Notes: a model not told the origin generated them from the sequence alone. Shown: positions 42,045 to 49,970, numbered from the stretch's first letter. The stretch: DNA of 64,000 nt from DASUZB01 sp035535495 (GCA_035535495.1 DATLQA010000154.1:1-64000), one strand, 5' to 3'. Program-made: numbers and translations.

Positions 42045-42830
42045 CTACAGCGGGCCAGAGATGCCGCCGTCCTTGCGGATGCGCCAGAAGTGGACAGCCA
42101 TGAAGATCACGGCCACGAAGGGCAGTGCGAGCACGTGCAGCACGTACCAACGGATCAGGGTCTCCGGGCCGATCTCGACCGCTCCCAGCAGCACGAAGCG
42201 GACCTGGTCCCCAATCACCGGCGTGTAGCCCATCATCGAGGTGCCGACCGCCACCGCCCAGATGGCCAGCTGGTCCCAGGGCAGCAGGTAGCCGGTGAAC
42301 GACAGCAGCAGGGTGAGCAGCAGCAGCACCACGCCGACCACCCAGTTGAACTCACGTGGGGGCTTGTAGGCGCCGTGGTAGAAGACCCGCGCCATGTGCA
42401 GGAACACGGTGAACACCATCAGGTGGGCACCCCAGCGGTGCATGTTGCGCACCAGCTGGCCGAAGTTGACCGAGGCCGAGAGGGCCTGCATGTCGTTGTA
42501 GGCCAGCTCCTGCCCCAGCCCGGCCGAGGGCCGGTAGAAGAACATCAGGTAGATCCCGGTGATGGTGAGCAGGATGAACAGGAAGAACGTGAGGCCGCCC
42601 AGGCAGAACGTGTAGGTCAGCTTGAGGCCGTGCCGCTTCACCTTCACCGGGTGCAGGTGGTAGAGCACGTTGTTCATCATCGCCAGGGCGCGGTCCCGCG
42701 AGGTGTCGCGGTAGCCAGGCCGGTAGATCGAGCCGGGCCGGAAGATCGACTTCCACACCTGCGAATCCTGGGTCTGCTTCCACAGCTCACCCGGCTTGGG
42801 TGGCCGTGGGCGGCGGAACCTCAGTGCCAC
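42045..42830 (-). CDS. Cytochrome b N-terminal half (b6-type)
   Basis: 261 residues from GTG 42830. Four transmembrane helices carry the haem ligands: NMHRWGAHLMVFTVFLHMAR holds two of the histidines, and WYVLHVLALPFVAVIFMAVH holds the others. YTFCLGGLTFFLFILLTITG and LLPWDQLAIWAVAVG complete the cytochrome b6-type pattern, with the family PWDQ variant. It forms the quinone-binding core with the subunit-IV-like protein. Actinobacterial QcrB is normally one fused 500-plus-residue protein. Confidence 0.9.
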   Translation of the reverse strand: MALRFRRPRPPKPGELWKQTQDSQVWKSIFRPGSIYRPGYRDTSRDRALAMMNNVLYHLHPVKVKRHGLKLTYTFCLGGLTFFLFILLTITGIYLMFFYRPSAGLGQELAYNDMQALSASVNFGQLVRNMHRWGAHLMVFTVFLHMARVFYHGAYKPPREFNWVVGVVLLLLTLLLSFTGYLLPWDQLAIWAVAVGTSMMGYTPVIGDQVRFVLLGAVEIGPETLIRWYVLHVLALPFVAVIFMAVHFWRIRKDGGISGPL

Positions 42831-42904
42831 GCGTCTCTCCTCGAGCTCACCGGTCCGGCGCCGTCGCGGACCTTCCCGATTCAGTCCTCAGCTTCCATCC
42901 TCGT

Positions 42905-43258
42905 TCAGCCGGTGGTTCCCGTCTTGGTCTCGCCCACCCGGGCGTACCAGAGGGCGCCGGTGGGGCAGCGGTCGATGCAGATGCCACAGCGCACACACTC
43001 GTTGTCGTCGATCACGAACAGCGCGTGGGACGACTGGGCCAGGGTGGTGACCTCCTGCTCGCCGCCGTCGTGCACGATGCCCGGGGCCAGCATGTAGATG
43101 CAGTCCCACGGGCAGACGTCCTCGCAGGCCCGGCAGAGGATGCACAACTCCGGCGAGAGCGCGATGTGGCGGCGCGGCTTGATGCGGTCCTGCAGCCAGT
43201 TGGGGTCGACCGTGGTGAGCGTGTAGTCGTCGTGGATGCTCGGTTTGTTGGGGTTCAT
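42905..43258 (-). CDS. 2[4Fe-4S] ferredoxin-type protein in the complex III operon
   Basis: 117 residues. Two cluster motifs, CILCRACEDVCPWDC and CVRCGICIDRCPTGAL, each with the CxxCxxC...CP spacing, so two [4Fe-4S] clusters are predicted. No signal peptide or transmembrane helix, so it should lie on the cytoplasmic face. Sequence around the first motif resembles ferredoxin-like subunits. Its presence before cytochrome b is not standard for complex III and suggests a cytoplasmic electron input or an assembly role. Confidence 0.85.
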   Translation of the reverse strand: MNPNKPSIHDDYTLTTVDPNWLQDRIKPRRHIALSPELCILCRACEDVCPWDCIYMLAPGIVHDGGEQEVTTLAQSSHALFVIDDNECVRCGICIDRCPTGALWYARVGETKTGTTG

Positions 43259-43276
43259 ACGGCGATCCCCCTGCGA

Positions 43277-43618
43277 TCACTTGTAGCCACCGGTCGCCTC
43301 CCGCTTGTCCTCGCCTGAGGGGAGCACCTTCGGGCTGCGGCGGTTGTAGGCCCGGACGCCGAGTCCGGCGGCGACCAGCATCAGCCCGTACCACAGCACC
43401 ACAATTGTGTCGCGGATTGCCTGCTGGGGCAGCACCAGCGTGCGGATTCCGAGCGGGACCGTGAACTTGCCGGTCCACTTGAGCACGCCGTCGGCGAAGT
43501 ACAGCCAGAACGACGGGATCACGGCCATGGTCACGAACAGCCCGGCCGTCAGTGCCAGCATCAGCAGCGACAGCGAGAGCCAGCGCTCCCCCTCGTCCTT
43601 CGGTCGACCCAGCGACAC
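43277..43618 (-). CDS. Two-TM membrane protein, first gene of the complex III operon
   Basis: 113 residues from GTG 43618, chosen over ATG 43690 because GGAGGA (complement of 43625-43630) is six bases upstream. Two transmembrane helices (LLMLALTAGLFVTMAVIPSF and TIVVLWYGLMLVAAGLGV) separated by a short loop. No cofactor motif. It may anchor the ferredoxin or be a small structural subunit. Confidence 0.6.
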   Translation of the reverse strand: MSLGRPKDEGERWLSLSLLMLALTAGLFVTMAVIPSFWLYFADGVLKWTGKFTVPLGIRTLVLPQQAIRDTIVVLWYGLMLVAAGLGVRAYNRRSPKVLPSGEDKREATGGYK

Positions 43619-43744
43619 TCTGCGTCCTCCAACGTTCGTGGTGAGCACGCCGCGCGCGTGGTCCTCATGCGGGATGGAAGCGTCGCGCACGCCCCCCAGC
43701 GTGCCGGCGGACGCTCCTCGAGGGAGCGGTCCCCGCTTGCGCGC

Positions 43745-43773
43745 ATCGTAGCATCGACCCGGGAGGGCGCCAA
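43745..43773 (-). promoter_or_regulatory. Promoter of the complex III operon
   Basis: On the minus strand TTGGCG (complement of 43768-43773), exactly 17 bases, and TACGAT (complement of 43745-43750) form a good -35/-10 pair. Start of transcription near 43738 leaves a leader of about 120 bases to GTG 43618. Confidence 0.6.
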
Positions 43774-43815
43774 CGCGCTTGCCCGCAGGTCAACGGCTGT
43801 ATCCGGGCGCCGTCC

Positions 43816-43827
43816 GCTTGCACAAGC
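43816..43827. promoter_or_regulatory. Small palindrome GCTTG-CA-CAAGC in the divergent promoter region
   Basis: A 5-2-5 inverted repeat lying between the divergent starts of the complex III operon and the cytochrome c biogenesis operon. Possible regulator site; could be chance. Confidence 0.25.
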
Positions 43828-43868
43828 GCGCATTGCCGGACCAGGGCCCGTTTCCGGGTCGCTGGCAC

Positions 43869-43874
43869 TAGACT
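43869..43874 (+). promoter_or_regulatory. -10 element TAGACT before the cytochrome c biogenesis operon
   Basis: TAGACT, the same hexamer as at rex and the reductase gene, lies nine bases before the first ATG (43883). If used, transcription starts near 43881, so either the mRNA is leaderless or the second ATG at 43901, with CAGGAG four bases upstream, is the start. No clear -35. Confidence 0.4.
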
Positions 43875-43882
43875 CGGAGCCG

Positions 43883-44515
43883 ATGCCCGTCAGGAGTCCG
43901 ATGCCGCGCCGCACCTTGATCGCCGTCACGGCCACGCTGCTCGTGGCCGTCCTCGTGGTGCTGGTGGTGCGGGCCGGCGGCGGCGGCCGCGGCCTGGCGC
44001 CGGAGAGCTCTCCCGGCCAGGTCCGCGACGTGGCCGCCAACGTGGTGCTCATCCCCGAGAACGAGCGCGCGCGGCTGCCGGCGTTCTCCGGGCCGACCGT
44101 CACCGGCGGCACCTTCGACCTGGCCAGCCTGCAAGGCCGGCCCGCCGTGCTGAACTTCTGGGCCTCCTGGTGCGGGCCGTGCCGCGCGGAGCAGAAGGGC
44201 CTGGCCGAGGCGAGCCGCCGCCTCCAACCCGAAGGGGTCCGCTTCGTCGGGGTGAACATCCGCGACCAGCGCGCCGCCGCCGCCGCGTACCTGGCGGAGT
44301 TCGACGTCCCCTACCCGTCCCTGCTCGACCAGGCCGCCCGGCTGCCCCAGCTGCTGGCCGGCCAGGGGCCCGACTCCCCGCCCTACACCCTGGTGGTCGA
44401 CGCGCGGGGCCGGATCGCCGCACGGGTCTTCGGCGCCCTGGTCGGCGCGCGCGCCACCCCGGGCGCCCAGGCGGACCTCCTGGCCGACCTCGTCGAACGG
44501 GCGGGTGGGCCGTGA
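43883..44515 (+). CDS. Membrane-anchored thioredoxin-like protein (TlpA/ResA type)
   Basis: 210 residues from ATG 43883 (or 204 from ATG 43901). A single N-terminal anchor (ATLLVAVLVVLVV, about 17-29) exports a thioredoxin fold whose active site is NFWASWCGPCRAEQ with Cys97 and Cys100. VRFVGVNIRDQRAAAAAYLA and YTLVVDARGRI complete it. It keeps apocytochrome c haem-binding cysteines reduced outside the membrane, drawing electrons from CcdA encoded next (GTGA overlap). It belongs to the system II cytochrome c biogenesis operon. Confidence 0.9.
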   Translation: MPVRSPMPRRTLIAVTATLLVAVLVVLVVRAGGGGRGLAPESSPGQVRDVAANVVLIPENERARLPAFSGPTVTGGTFDLASLQGRPAVLNFWASWCGPCRAEQKGLAEASRRLQPEGVRFVGVNIRDQRAAAAAYLAEFDVPYPSLLDQAARLPQLLAGQGPDSPPYTLVVDARGRIAARVFGALVGARATPGAQADLLADLVERAGGP

Positions 44516-45285
44516 GCCTCGCGGAGCACGCCCAGGCGATCGTCACCGGCGGCAACCTGCTGGCCGCCATGCTGGTGGCGGCGGCGGCCGGCTTCGTCTC
44601 GTTCGCCTCTCCCTGCGTCCTGCCGCTGGTGCCCGGCTACCTCTCCTACGTGTCCGGCGCCTCCGGGCAGGACGTCGAGCACGAGGGTGGCCGGGCCGCC
44701 GGCCGGGTGCTGCTCGGGGCGCTGCTGTTCGTGGTCGGCTTCTCGCTGGTGTTCGTCGCGCTCGGGGCCACCCTCGGCGCGCTCACCGAGTGGCTGCGGA
44801 TCAACCGTGGCACGGTCCTGCGGATCGCCGGCGTGCTGGTGATCCTGATGGGCCTGTTCCTCGCCGGGGTGATCCGGCCGGCGTTCCTGTACCGGGAGCG
44901 CCGCCTGCGGATGGACCGGATGCCAGGCGGGCTGGCAGGGGCGCTCCCCCTCGGCATGGTGTTCGGGCTCGGCTGGACGCCGTGCATCGGTCCCACTCTC
45001 GGCGCCGTCCTCGGCCTGGCCGCCGGCGTCGGCGGTGGCGCCGGCCGCGGCGCCGTGCTGCTGTTCGCCTACTCGCTCGGGCTCGGGGTGCCGTTCCTGG
45101 TGGCGGCGCTCGGCGTCCGCCACGCGCTCGGCCGCTTCTCCGCCCTGCGCGCCCGCTTCCGCTTGTTCGAGCTGGCCGGCGGCGGCATGCTGGTGGTGAT
45201 CGGCCTGCTGCTGCTCACCGGCCTCTGGGGCGACTTCCTCACCCGGCTGCAGATCTGGGCCGGCTCCTTCGCCCTCCCGATCTAA
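44512..45285 (+). CDS. ccdA: Cytochrome c biogenesis thiol-disulfide transporter CcdA
   Basis: 257 residues, six or seven transmembrane helices. The two essential cysteines lie in FASPCVLPLVPGYLSYV (Cys35) and GWTPCIGPTLGAVL (Cys158), the pseudo-symmetric CcdA pattern. It moves reducing power from cytoplasmic thioredoxin to the upstream TlpA/ResA-like protein. Normal length. Followed after 32 bases by ResB. Confidence 0.93.
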   Translation: MSLAEHAQAIVTGGNLLAAMLVAAAAGFVSFASPCVLPLVPGYLSYVSGASGQDVEHEGGRAAGRVLLGALLFVVGFSLVFVALGATLGALTEWLRINRGTVLRIAGVLVILMGLFLAGVIRPAFLYRERRLRMDRMPGGLAGALPLGMVFGLGWTPCIGPTLGAVLGLAAGVGGGAGRGAVLLFAYSLGLGVPFLVAALGVRHALGRFSALRARFRLFELAGGGMLVVIGLLLLTGLWGDFLTRLQIWAGSFALPI

Positions 45286-45317
45286 CCTCCTGCCCACCCA
45301 GTCCCGAGGTCCGTCCC

Positions 45318-46976
45318 TTGGCCGTCCAGGCGCCGCCAACCACCCGGCCAGAGCCGGGAAGCCCGACCCCCCAGCTCGGCGAGCTGCTGCGCCAGGCCTG
45401 GCGCGAGTTCCGCTCGATGCGCACCGCCCTGGTGCTGCTGTTCGCGCTGGCCGCGGCCTCGATCTTCGGGAGCCTGTTCCCGCAGCGCCCGATCTCGCCC
45501 CAGCGGGTCGAGCAGTACCTGCTCGACCACCCGGCGGCCGGGCCGGTGCTGGACCGGCTCGGCATGTTCGACGTCTTCGGCTCGGCCTGGTACACGGCCG
45601 TGTACGTGGCGCTGCTCGCCGCGCTGGTGGCCTGCCTGCTGCCCCGTACCCGGTCGCTGGTGCGCATGCTGCGGTCCCGCCCGCCGCGTGCCAGCGCCCG
45701 CTACGCCCGCTACCACAACCACGCGGTGCTGGCCGCCGCGGTCCCGCCCGAGCAGGCCACCGAGGCGGCCCGGCGGGTGCTCGCCGGCCGGCGCTACCGG
45801 CTCGCCGGCCACCCGGGCGGCGAGCTGGCCGCGGAAAAGGGCTACCTGCGCGAGGCGGGCAGCCTCCTCTTCCACGTCGCGTTCCTGCTGCTCCTCGTCG
45901 GCCTCGCCTACGGCAAGGGCTTCGGGTACCGGGGGCAGATCAGCGTGGTCGAGGGCGAGGAGGCCGCCAACGCCAGGGTCAACTACGACAGCTTCACCCC
46001 CGGCCGCTTCTTCGGGCCGGGCCAGCTGCCCCGCTTCACGCTCCGCCTTGACGACTTCGCCAACGCGTTCCATCCCGACGGCACGCCGAGCCGCTACGCC
46101 GCCAGCCTGACCGCGCTCGACGGGTCAGGGCGCCAGCTCCGGCGGCAGACGGTGACGGTGAACCATCCCATGACCGTGGACGGGATCCGGGTGTACCAGT
46201 CCGACTACGGCTACGCCCCGGTCGTCCGGGTCACCGTCAAGGGCCGCGACGGCAAGCCGGTCACGCCGCAGGACGGGCCCTTGCTGACCCTCAGAGACCC
46301 GGTCACCGAGGTCTCCAACGGCGCGGTCAAGCTCCCCATGCTCGATCCCCAGATCGGCCTGGACGTGACCATGTTCACCGGCCTGCTCACCGGCGACGGG
46401 CCCGGCGGCCGGCCCACCCTCGCCAACGACCCGCGGCTGGTCAACCCGGTCCTGGTGGTGTTCGGCTGGCGGGGCGAGCTCAACGCCGACCGCGCCCAGA
46501 GCGTGTTCACCCTCGACCGCTCCGGCCTCCAGCCCCTCGCCGACCGTCCGCTGGTGATCCCGTTCGGCGGGGAGCGCGACCTGCCCGGTGGCCTCGGCAC
46601 GGTCGCGTTCACCGGCGTGAAGCAGTACAGCGTGCTCACCCTCGCCCGCGACCCGGGGGTGCCGCTGGTCGCGGGCGGCGCCGCCCTGGTGCTGGTCGGG
46701 CTGCTGCCCTCGCTGTATGTCACCCGCCGCCGTGTCTGGGTGCGCGCCGAGCCGGCGCCTGGGGGAGCCCGGGTCGAGCTCGCCGGCCTCGCCCTGCAGG
46801 GCAAGCCCGCCTTCGCCGAGGAGTTCCGGCGTCTGGTGGCCGAGGTCGAGCGGGCGCTGGGCCGGTCGCCAGGCGGCCCGGCCGGGGTTACCCTGACCGC
46901 TGACGCGGCCCCGCCACCGGTACGGGAGCCCGGCGCGGCGAGGCATGAGACCCGATCCCGCCCAGGAGGCACCTGA
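45318..46976 (+). CDS. resB: Cytochrome c biogenesis protein ResB
   Basis: 552 residues if it starts at TTG 45318, the best start seen (GAGGT upstream). Typical ResB text: WREFRSMRTALVLLFALAAA, SIFGSLFPQR, SAWYTAVYVALLAALVACLL, a large exported domain (about 190-440) with YGKGFGYRGQISVVEGEEA and VNHPMTVDGIRVYQSDYGYA, and a last helix near PLVAGGAALVLVGLLPSLYV. With CcsB it exports haem and joins it to apocytochromes. The open frame runs further upstream inside ccdA, so start confidence is moderate. Shares one base with the next gene. Confidence 0.9.
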   Translation: MAVQAPPTTRPEPGSPTPQLGELLRQAWREFRSMRTALVLLFALAAASIFGSLFPQRPISPQRVEQYLLDHPAAGPVLDRLGMFDVFGSAWYTAVYVALLAALVACLLPRTRSLVRMLRSRPPRASARYARYHNHAVLAAAVPPEQATEAARRVLAGRRYRLAGHPGGELAAEKGYLREAGSLLFHVAFLLLLVGLAYGKGFGYRGQISVVEGEEAANARVNYDSFTPGRFFGPGQLPRFTLRLDDFANAFHPDGTPSRYAASLTALDGSGRQLRRQTVTVNHPMTVDGIRVYQSDYGYAPVVRVTVKGRDGKPVTPQDGPLLTLRDPVTEVSNGAVKLPMLDPQIGLDVTMFTGLLTGDGPGGRPTLANDPRLVNPVLVVFGWRGELNADRAQSVFTLDRSGLQPLADRPLVIPFGGERDLPGGLGTVAFTGVKQYSVLTLARDPGVPLVAGGAALVLVGLLPSLYVTRRRVWVRAEPAPGGARVELAGLALQGKPAFAEEFRRLVAEVERALGRSPGGPAGVTLTADAAPPPVREPGAARHETRSRPGGT

Positions 46977-47947
46977 TGTCCAGCGCGACGCTGGCCGACC
47001 TGTCCGACACCCTGGTCTGGCTGGCGGTGCTCAGCTACGTGGTGGCCGCTCCGCTGCTCGGGCTGGAGCTCGCCTACCGGTCGCGGTGGGCGGGCCGTGC
47101 CGGGGTCGCGGTCGCCATCGCCGGGCTGGCCGCGAACCTCGGCGCGGCGCTCACCCGAGGGCTGGCGGCCGGCCGGGTGCCGTGGGGCAACATGTACGAG
47201 TACTCGATGATGGTCGCCGCCGTGGTGGTGACCGGCTGGCTGGTCTGGGTCGCCAGGCGCCGCGAGGTGCGGCCGCTCGGCCTGTTCGTGCTCCTGCTGG
47301 CCGCGCTCGCCATCGCCGCCGCGGCGCTGACCCTGCGGGTGCCCGCCGGCCCGCTGGTGCCGGCGCTCAACTCCGGCTGGATCAAGGTGCACGTGGTCGC
47401 GGCCATCATCGGCACCGCGACGCTCAGCCTCTCCTCGGTGTTCAGCGCGCTGTACCTGGTCGCGGAGCGGAACGAGCGGCGCGCGGCCCCGCGACCGCCG
47501 CTGGTGGCCGGCGGTGCCCGTACCGCCGACCGCGCCGAGGTGGACGAGGCGATCGCCGGCTACGCGGTCGAGGAGCTGGAAGCCACCGAGGCAGCCGAGG
47601 CGCCGGCGACCGGCCGCCGCCTGAAGGACCTCCTGCCACCCGCCGCCAGGCTGGACGACCTGGCCTTCAGGACCACCGCCTTCGGCTTCCCGATCTGGAC
47701 GTTCGCGATCATGGCGGGCGCCATCTGGGCGCAGTCGGCCTGGGGGCGGTACTGGGGCTGGGATCCAAAGGAGACCTGGTCGTTCATCACCTGGGTGGTG
47801 TACGCGGCCTACCTTCACGCCCGCGCCACCGCCGGCTGGCGCGGGCGCTCGGCGGCCTGGGTGAGCGTCCTCGGCCTGGTCGCCTTCGTGGTGAACTTCT
47901 ACGTGGTCAACACCTGGGTGGTCGGCCTGCACTCCTACGCCAAGTAG
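46976..47947 (+). CDS. ccsB: Cytochrome c biogenesis protein CcsB/ResC
   Basis: 323 residues, about eight transmembrane helices. The haem-handling tryptophan-rich motif WGRYWGWDPKETWSFITWVV is complete and conserved histidines occur in KVHVVAAIIG and AAYLHARATAGWRG. An early segment VPWGNMYEYSMMVAAVVVTG matches. It is the haem export and ligation partner of ResB. An Ala/Glu-rich loop (about 165-215) lies in the middle. Last gene of the operon; a tandem repeat and a strong terminator follow. Confidence 0.94.
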   Translation: MSSATLADLSDTLVWLAVLSYVVAAPLLGLELAYRSRWAGRAGVAVAIAGLAANLGAALTRGLAAGRVPWGNMYEYSMMVAAVVVTGWLVWVARRREVRPLGLFVLLLAALAIAAAALTLRVPAGPLVPALNSGWIKVHVVAAIIGTATLSLSSVFSALYLVAERNERRAAPRPPLVAGGARTADRAEVDEAIAGYAVEELEATEAAEAPATGRRLKDLLPPAARLDDLAFRTTAFGFPIWTFAIMAGAIWAQSAWGRYWGWDPKETWSFITWVVYAAYLHARATAGWRGRSAAWVSVLGLVAFVVNFYVVNTWVVGLHSYAK

Positions 47948-47951
47948 CGGA

Positions 47952-48052
47952 CGACTGCCCCGCAGGCAACGCGGCTCGGACGGGATGGCGGCGGCTCACT
48001 CTTGTGGTACCTGCCCCATCGACTGCCCCGCAGGCAACGCGACTCGGACGGG
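47952..48052 (+). repeat. 68-base direct repeat, two copies
   Basis: A block of about 33 bases beginning CGACTGCCCCGCAGGCAACG starts at 47952 and again at 48020 with one difference (GGCTCGG versus GACTCGG), and similarity continues through GGCGGCTC. It lies just after the ccsB stop and before a terminator. No coding role seen. Confidence 0.7.
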
Positions 48053-48099
48053 TCGGCGGGCGGCTCGCTGCGGTGGTGCCGGTGGTGTCGGCCACAACG

Positions 48100-48133
48100 A
48101 GACGACCCCGGGCCTTCAGGCTCGGGGTCGTCT
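48100..48133 (+). terminator. Strong hairpin terminator after ccsB
   Basis: AGACGACCCCGGGCC (48100-48114) pairs with GGCTCGGGGTCGTCT (48119-48133) over 15 positions with a single G-U wobble and a TTCA loop. No U tract follows, which is common in high-GC actinobacteria. It also serves the small minus-strand gene at 48196. Confidence 0.75.
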
Positions 48134-48195
48134 GCTACCGGCGCGCGGTGCGCGCCGCCTCGGTCTCCCGCCGTCAGGCGGGGCCACGGGGATCA

Positions 48196-48345
48196 TCACG
48201 CGCTCCGCCGGCGGCCGCGGTCCCTTCCATGGGCGCGGCGCGCCCGGCGCGCCATGCTCCGCACGGCAGCCGCACGCGCCTCGGCGCGCAGCTCCTCGAG
48301 GCGGGCGGCGGCAACGGCCGTCGACACGTCGAGCATGGGTACCAT
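48196..48345 (-). CDS. Small basic protein, 49 residues, unknown
   Basis: Starts at the ATG whose complement is 48343-48345, with AGGAG six bases upstream, a very good ribosome site. The product begins MVPMLDVSTAVAAARLEELR and continues as one Ala/Arg-rich amphipathic helix, ending in an Arg-rich tail (RDRGRRRSA). Two direct repeats flank its predicted -10. Small helical proteins of this sort are common and uncharacterised in actinobacteria. Divergent from the Lrp gene. Confidence 0.55.
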   Translation of the reverse strand: MVPMLDVSTAVAAARLEELRAEARAAAVRSMARRARRAHGRDRGRRRSA

Positions 48346-48371
48346 GCGTTACTCCTCTCAGCTGGCTCGAA

Positions 48372-48416
48372 GTTCATTAGGCAACTCGGCCATCGTAGTC
48401 GTGGTTCATCAGGCAC
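48372..48416 (-). promoter_or_regulatory. Direct repeats flanking the -10 of the small gene
   Basis: GTTCATTAGGCAA (48372-48384) and GTTCATCAGGCAC (48404-48416) are 32 bases apart, three helical turns. Between them on the minus strand is TACGAT (complement of 48392-48397), a good -10. A protein bound to both would loop or block the promoter. Confidence 0.5.
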
Positions 48417-48520
48417 AACGCCCAAAACCGGCAACGTTATTCCTCCGCAACCGGGCCGTGAGCCGACGAACTGGTGGGAACGGGCTGCTCGCCGCCGTAC
48501 CCAGGGAGCGGCCGCCGGCG

Positions 48521-48550
48521 TCGACATGGTGGCGGCCGTCGCCCTACGAT
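48521..48550 (+). promoter_or_regulatory. lrp promoter
   Basis: TCGACA (48521-48526), 18 bases, TACGAT (48545-48550): the -35 matches TTGACA in five of six positions. Leader to the ATG at 48675 is about 118 bases. Confidence 0.5.
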
Positions 48551-48674
48551 CTGGCTGCTGAGCCGTCCGGTCGTCTGGGTGCGTGGGGTGTGCGTGGGCA
48601 GGAAGCAGGGTGGTTCGTCCTCGACCGGCGGCAGGGCACCTGGCAAGGTGGTGCCCCTCAAAGAGGGGGCGGAG

Positions 48675-49130
48675 ATGGTCCGCTCCACCCTGGACGACAC
48701 CGACCTCGCCATCCTGCGCGCGTTGCAGGCCAACGCGCGCGCCACCTACACCGAGATCGGCCGGGCGGTCGGGTTGTCGGCGCCCTCCGTCCACGACCGC
48801 GTGCAGCGCCTGGAGCAGCGCGGCGTGATCCGCGGCTACCGTGCCGAACTGGATCCCGACTCGGTCGGGCTCACGGTGCTCTCGCTGGTGAGCGTCCTGC
48901 CGAGCGACAACGCCAACGCGGTCGGGATGGCGGAGGCCTTCGCCCGCATCGACCACGTCGAGGCCGTCTACGCCGTGGCCGGCGAGGAGAGCCACGTCCT
49001 GGTGGTGCGCACCCGCTCCATGGCCGAGCTCTCCGAGGTCCTGCAGCGCCTCCGTGACGTCGACGGGGTCGCCCGCACCCGGACCGCGGTGGTGCTGTCA
49101 ACCCCGTTCCAGCGCGGGCCGGTGCTGTAG
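48675..49130 (+). CDS. Lrp/AsnC-family transcriptional regulator
   Basis: 151 residues from ATG 48675 (GGAG directly before, GGGGG further up). N-terminal helix-turn-helix: LDDTDLAILRALQANARATY then TEIGRAVGLSAPSVHDRVQR and LEQRGVIRGYRAELD. C-terminal RAM ligand domain: VLSLVSVLPSDNANAVGMAE and VEAVYAVAGEESHVLVVRTR. These regulators sense amino acids or other small ligands and act as octamers. The target may be itself and the divergent small gene. The frame extends further upstream but lacks a better start. Confidence 0.9.
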   Translation: MVRSTLDDTDLAILRALQANARATYTEIGRAVGLSAPSVHDRVQRLEQRGVIRGYRAELDPDSVGLTVLSLVSVLPSDNANAVGMAEAFARIDHVEAVYAVAGEESHVLVVRTRSMAELSEVLQRLRDVDGVARTRTAVVLSTPFQRGPVL

Positions 49131-49256
49131 GCCGGCCCGGGCGCGCCGACCGTGGTTGGGACCCTCCGGGCTTTGATGGTCGCTCGGGGCCGGGGGACCG
49201 CCATCTACAATCGGCCCTTGTCACAGGACCGAGCGTTTGAATAAGGGAGGCGGCTC

Positions 49257-49970
49257 ATCAGTATCGAGGCCGAGCCATCGCCGGCGGCCGAGCGCACCGC
49301 CGCCGGGGTGCGCCGCATGTTCGACCGCGTCGCGCCCCGCTACGACCTGGCCAACACCGTCTTCTCGCTCGGCCAGGACCGTCTCTGGCGCCGCGCGGCG
49401 GCGCGGGCGACCGGCCTCGCGAACGGCGAGGCCGCCGTCGACGTGGCCTGCGGCACCGGCGCGCTGGCCGAGGAGCTGGCCGCGCTCGCCCCCGGCGCCC
49501 GCGTCCTCGGCCTGGACTTCTCCTGGGAGATGGTGCGCCGCGCCGGCGACGATGCGGCCGGCCCGCGGTTCGGGGTGGCCGACGCGCTGCGGCTGCCGCT
49601 GGCGGACGCGTCGGTCGACGTGGTGACGATCGCCTTCGGCCTGCGCAACCTGCCCGAGCCGGCGCGGGGCCTGCTGGAGTTCCGCCGCGTGCTGCGCACC
49701 GGCGGCCGCCTGGTGGTGTGCGAGTTCTCCCACCCGACCGTGCCGGTGCTGCGCCAGGTCTACCGCCGCTACCTGACCCGGCTGATGCCGCTGGCGGCGC
49801 GCCGGCTCTCCTCCGACCCCGAGGCCTACGAGTACCTGGCCCGCTCCATCGGCGCCTGGCCGGACCAGGACGGCCTGGCCCGCTGGCTCGCCGACGCCGG
49901 CTTCGACCGGGTGCGCTGGCGCAACCTCAGCGGCGGCATCGTCGCCCTCCACTGGGGCGCCGCCGCCTGA
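49257..49970 (+). CDS. Demethylmenaquinone methyltransferase (MenG/UbiE family)
   Basis: 237 residues if translation begins at the ATC 49257, 220 from GTG 49308. The frame is closed by TAA at 49242, the strong AAGGGAGG (49243-49250) stands six bases before ATC 49257, and no canonical start lies between it and GTG 49308. Family text: MFDRVAPRYDLANTVFSLGQ, the SAM motif VDVACGTGALAEELAALAPG, VTIAFGLRNLPEPARGLLEF and RVLRTGGRLVVCEFSHPT. It methylates demethylmenaquinone to menaquinone. It precedes the geranylgeranyl reductase and nuo, all serving the quinone pool. Confidence 0.88.
   Translation: MSIEAEPSPAAERTAAGVRRMFDRVAPRYDLANTVFSLGQDRLWRRAAARATGLANGEAAVDVACGTGALAEELAALAPGARVLGLDFSWEMVRRAGDDAAGPRFGVADALRLPLADASVDVVTIAFGLRNLPEPARGLLEFRRVLRTGGRLVVCEFSHPTVPVLRQVYRRYLTRLMPLAARRLSSDPEAYEYLARSIGAWPDQDGLARWLADAGFDRVRWRNLSGGIVALHWGAAA

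Larger units (their letters stand above)
48346..48674. other. Divergent intergenic region, small gene / lrp
   Basis: 329 bases containing the repeat-flanked promoter of the small gene (minus) and the lrp promoter at 48521-48550 (plus). Open frames here lack ribosome sites and appear spurious. Confidence 0.5.

Noticed and set aside
46945..48561. 538-codon frame over ccsB and the repeat region
   Set aside because: Out-of-frame shadow of ccsB; Arg/Gly-rich without motifs.
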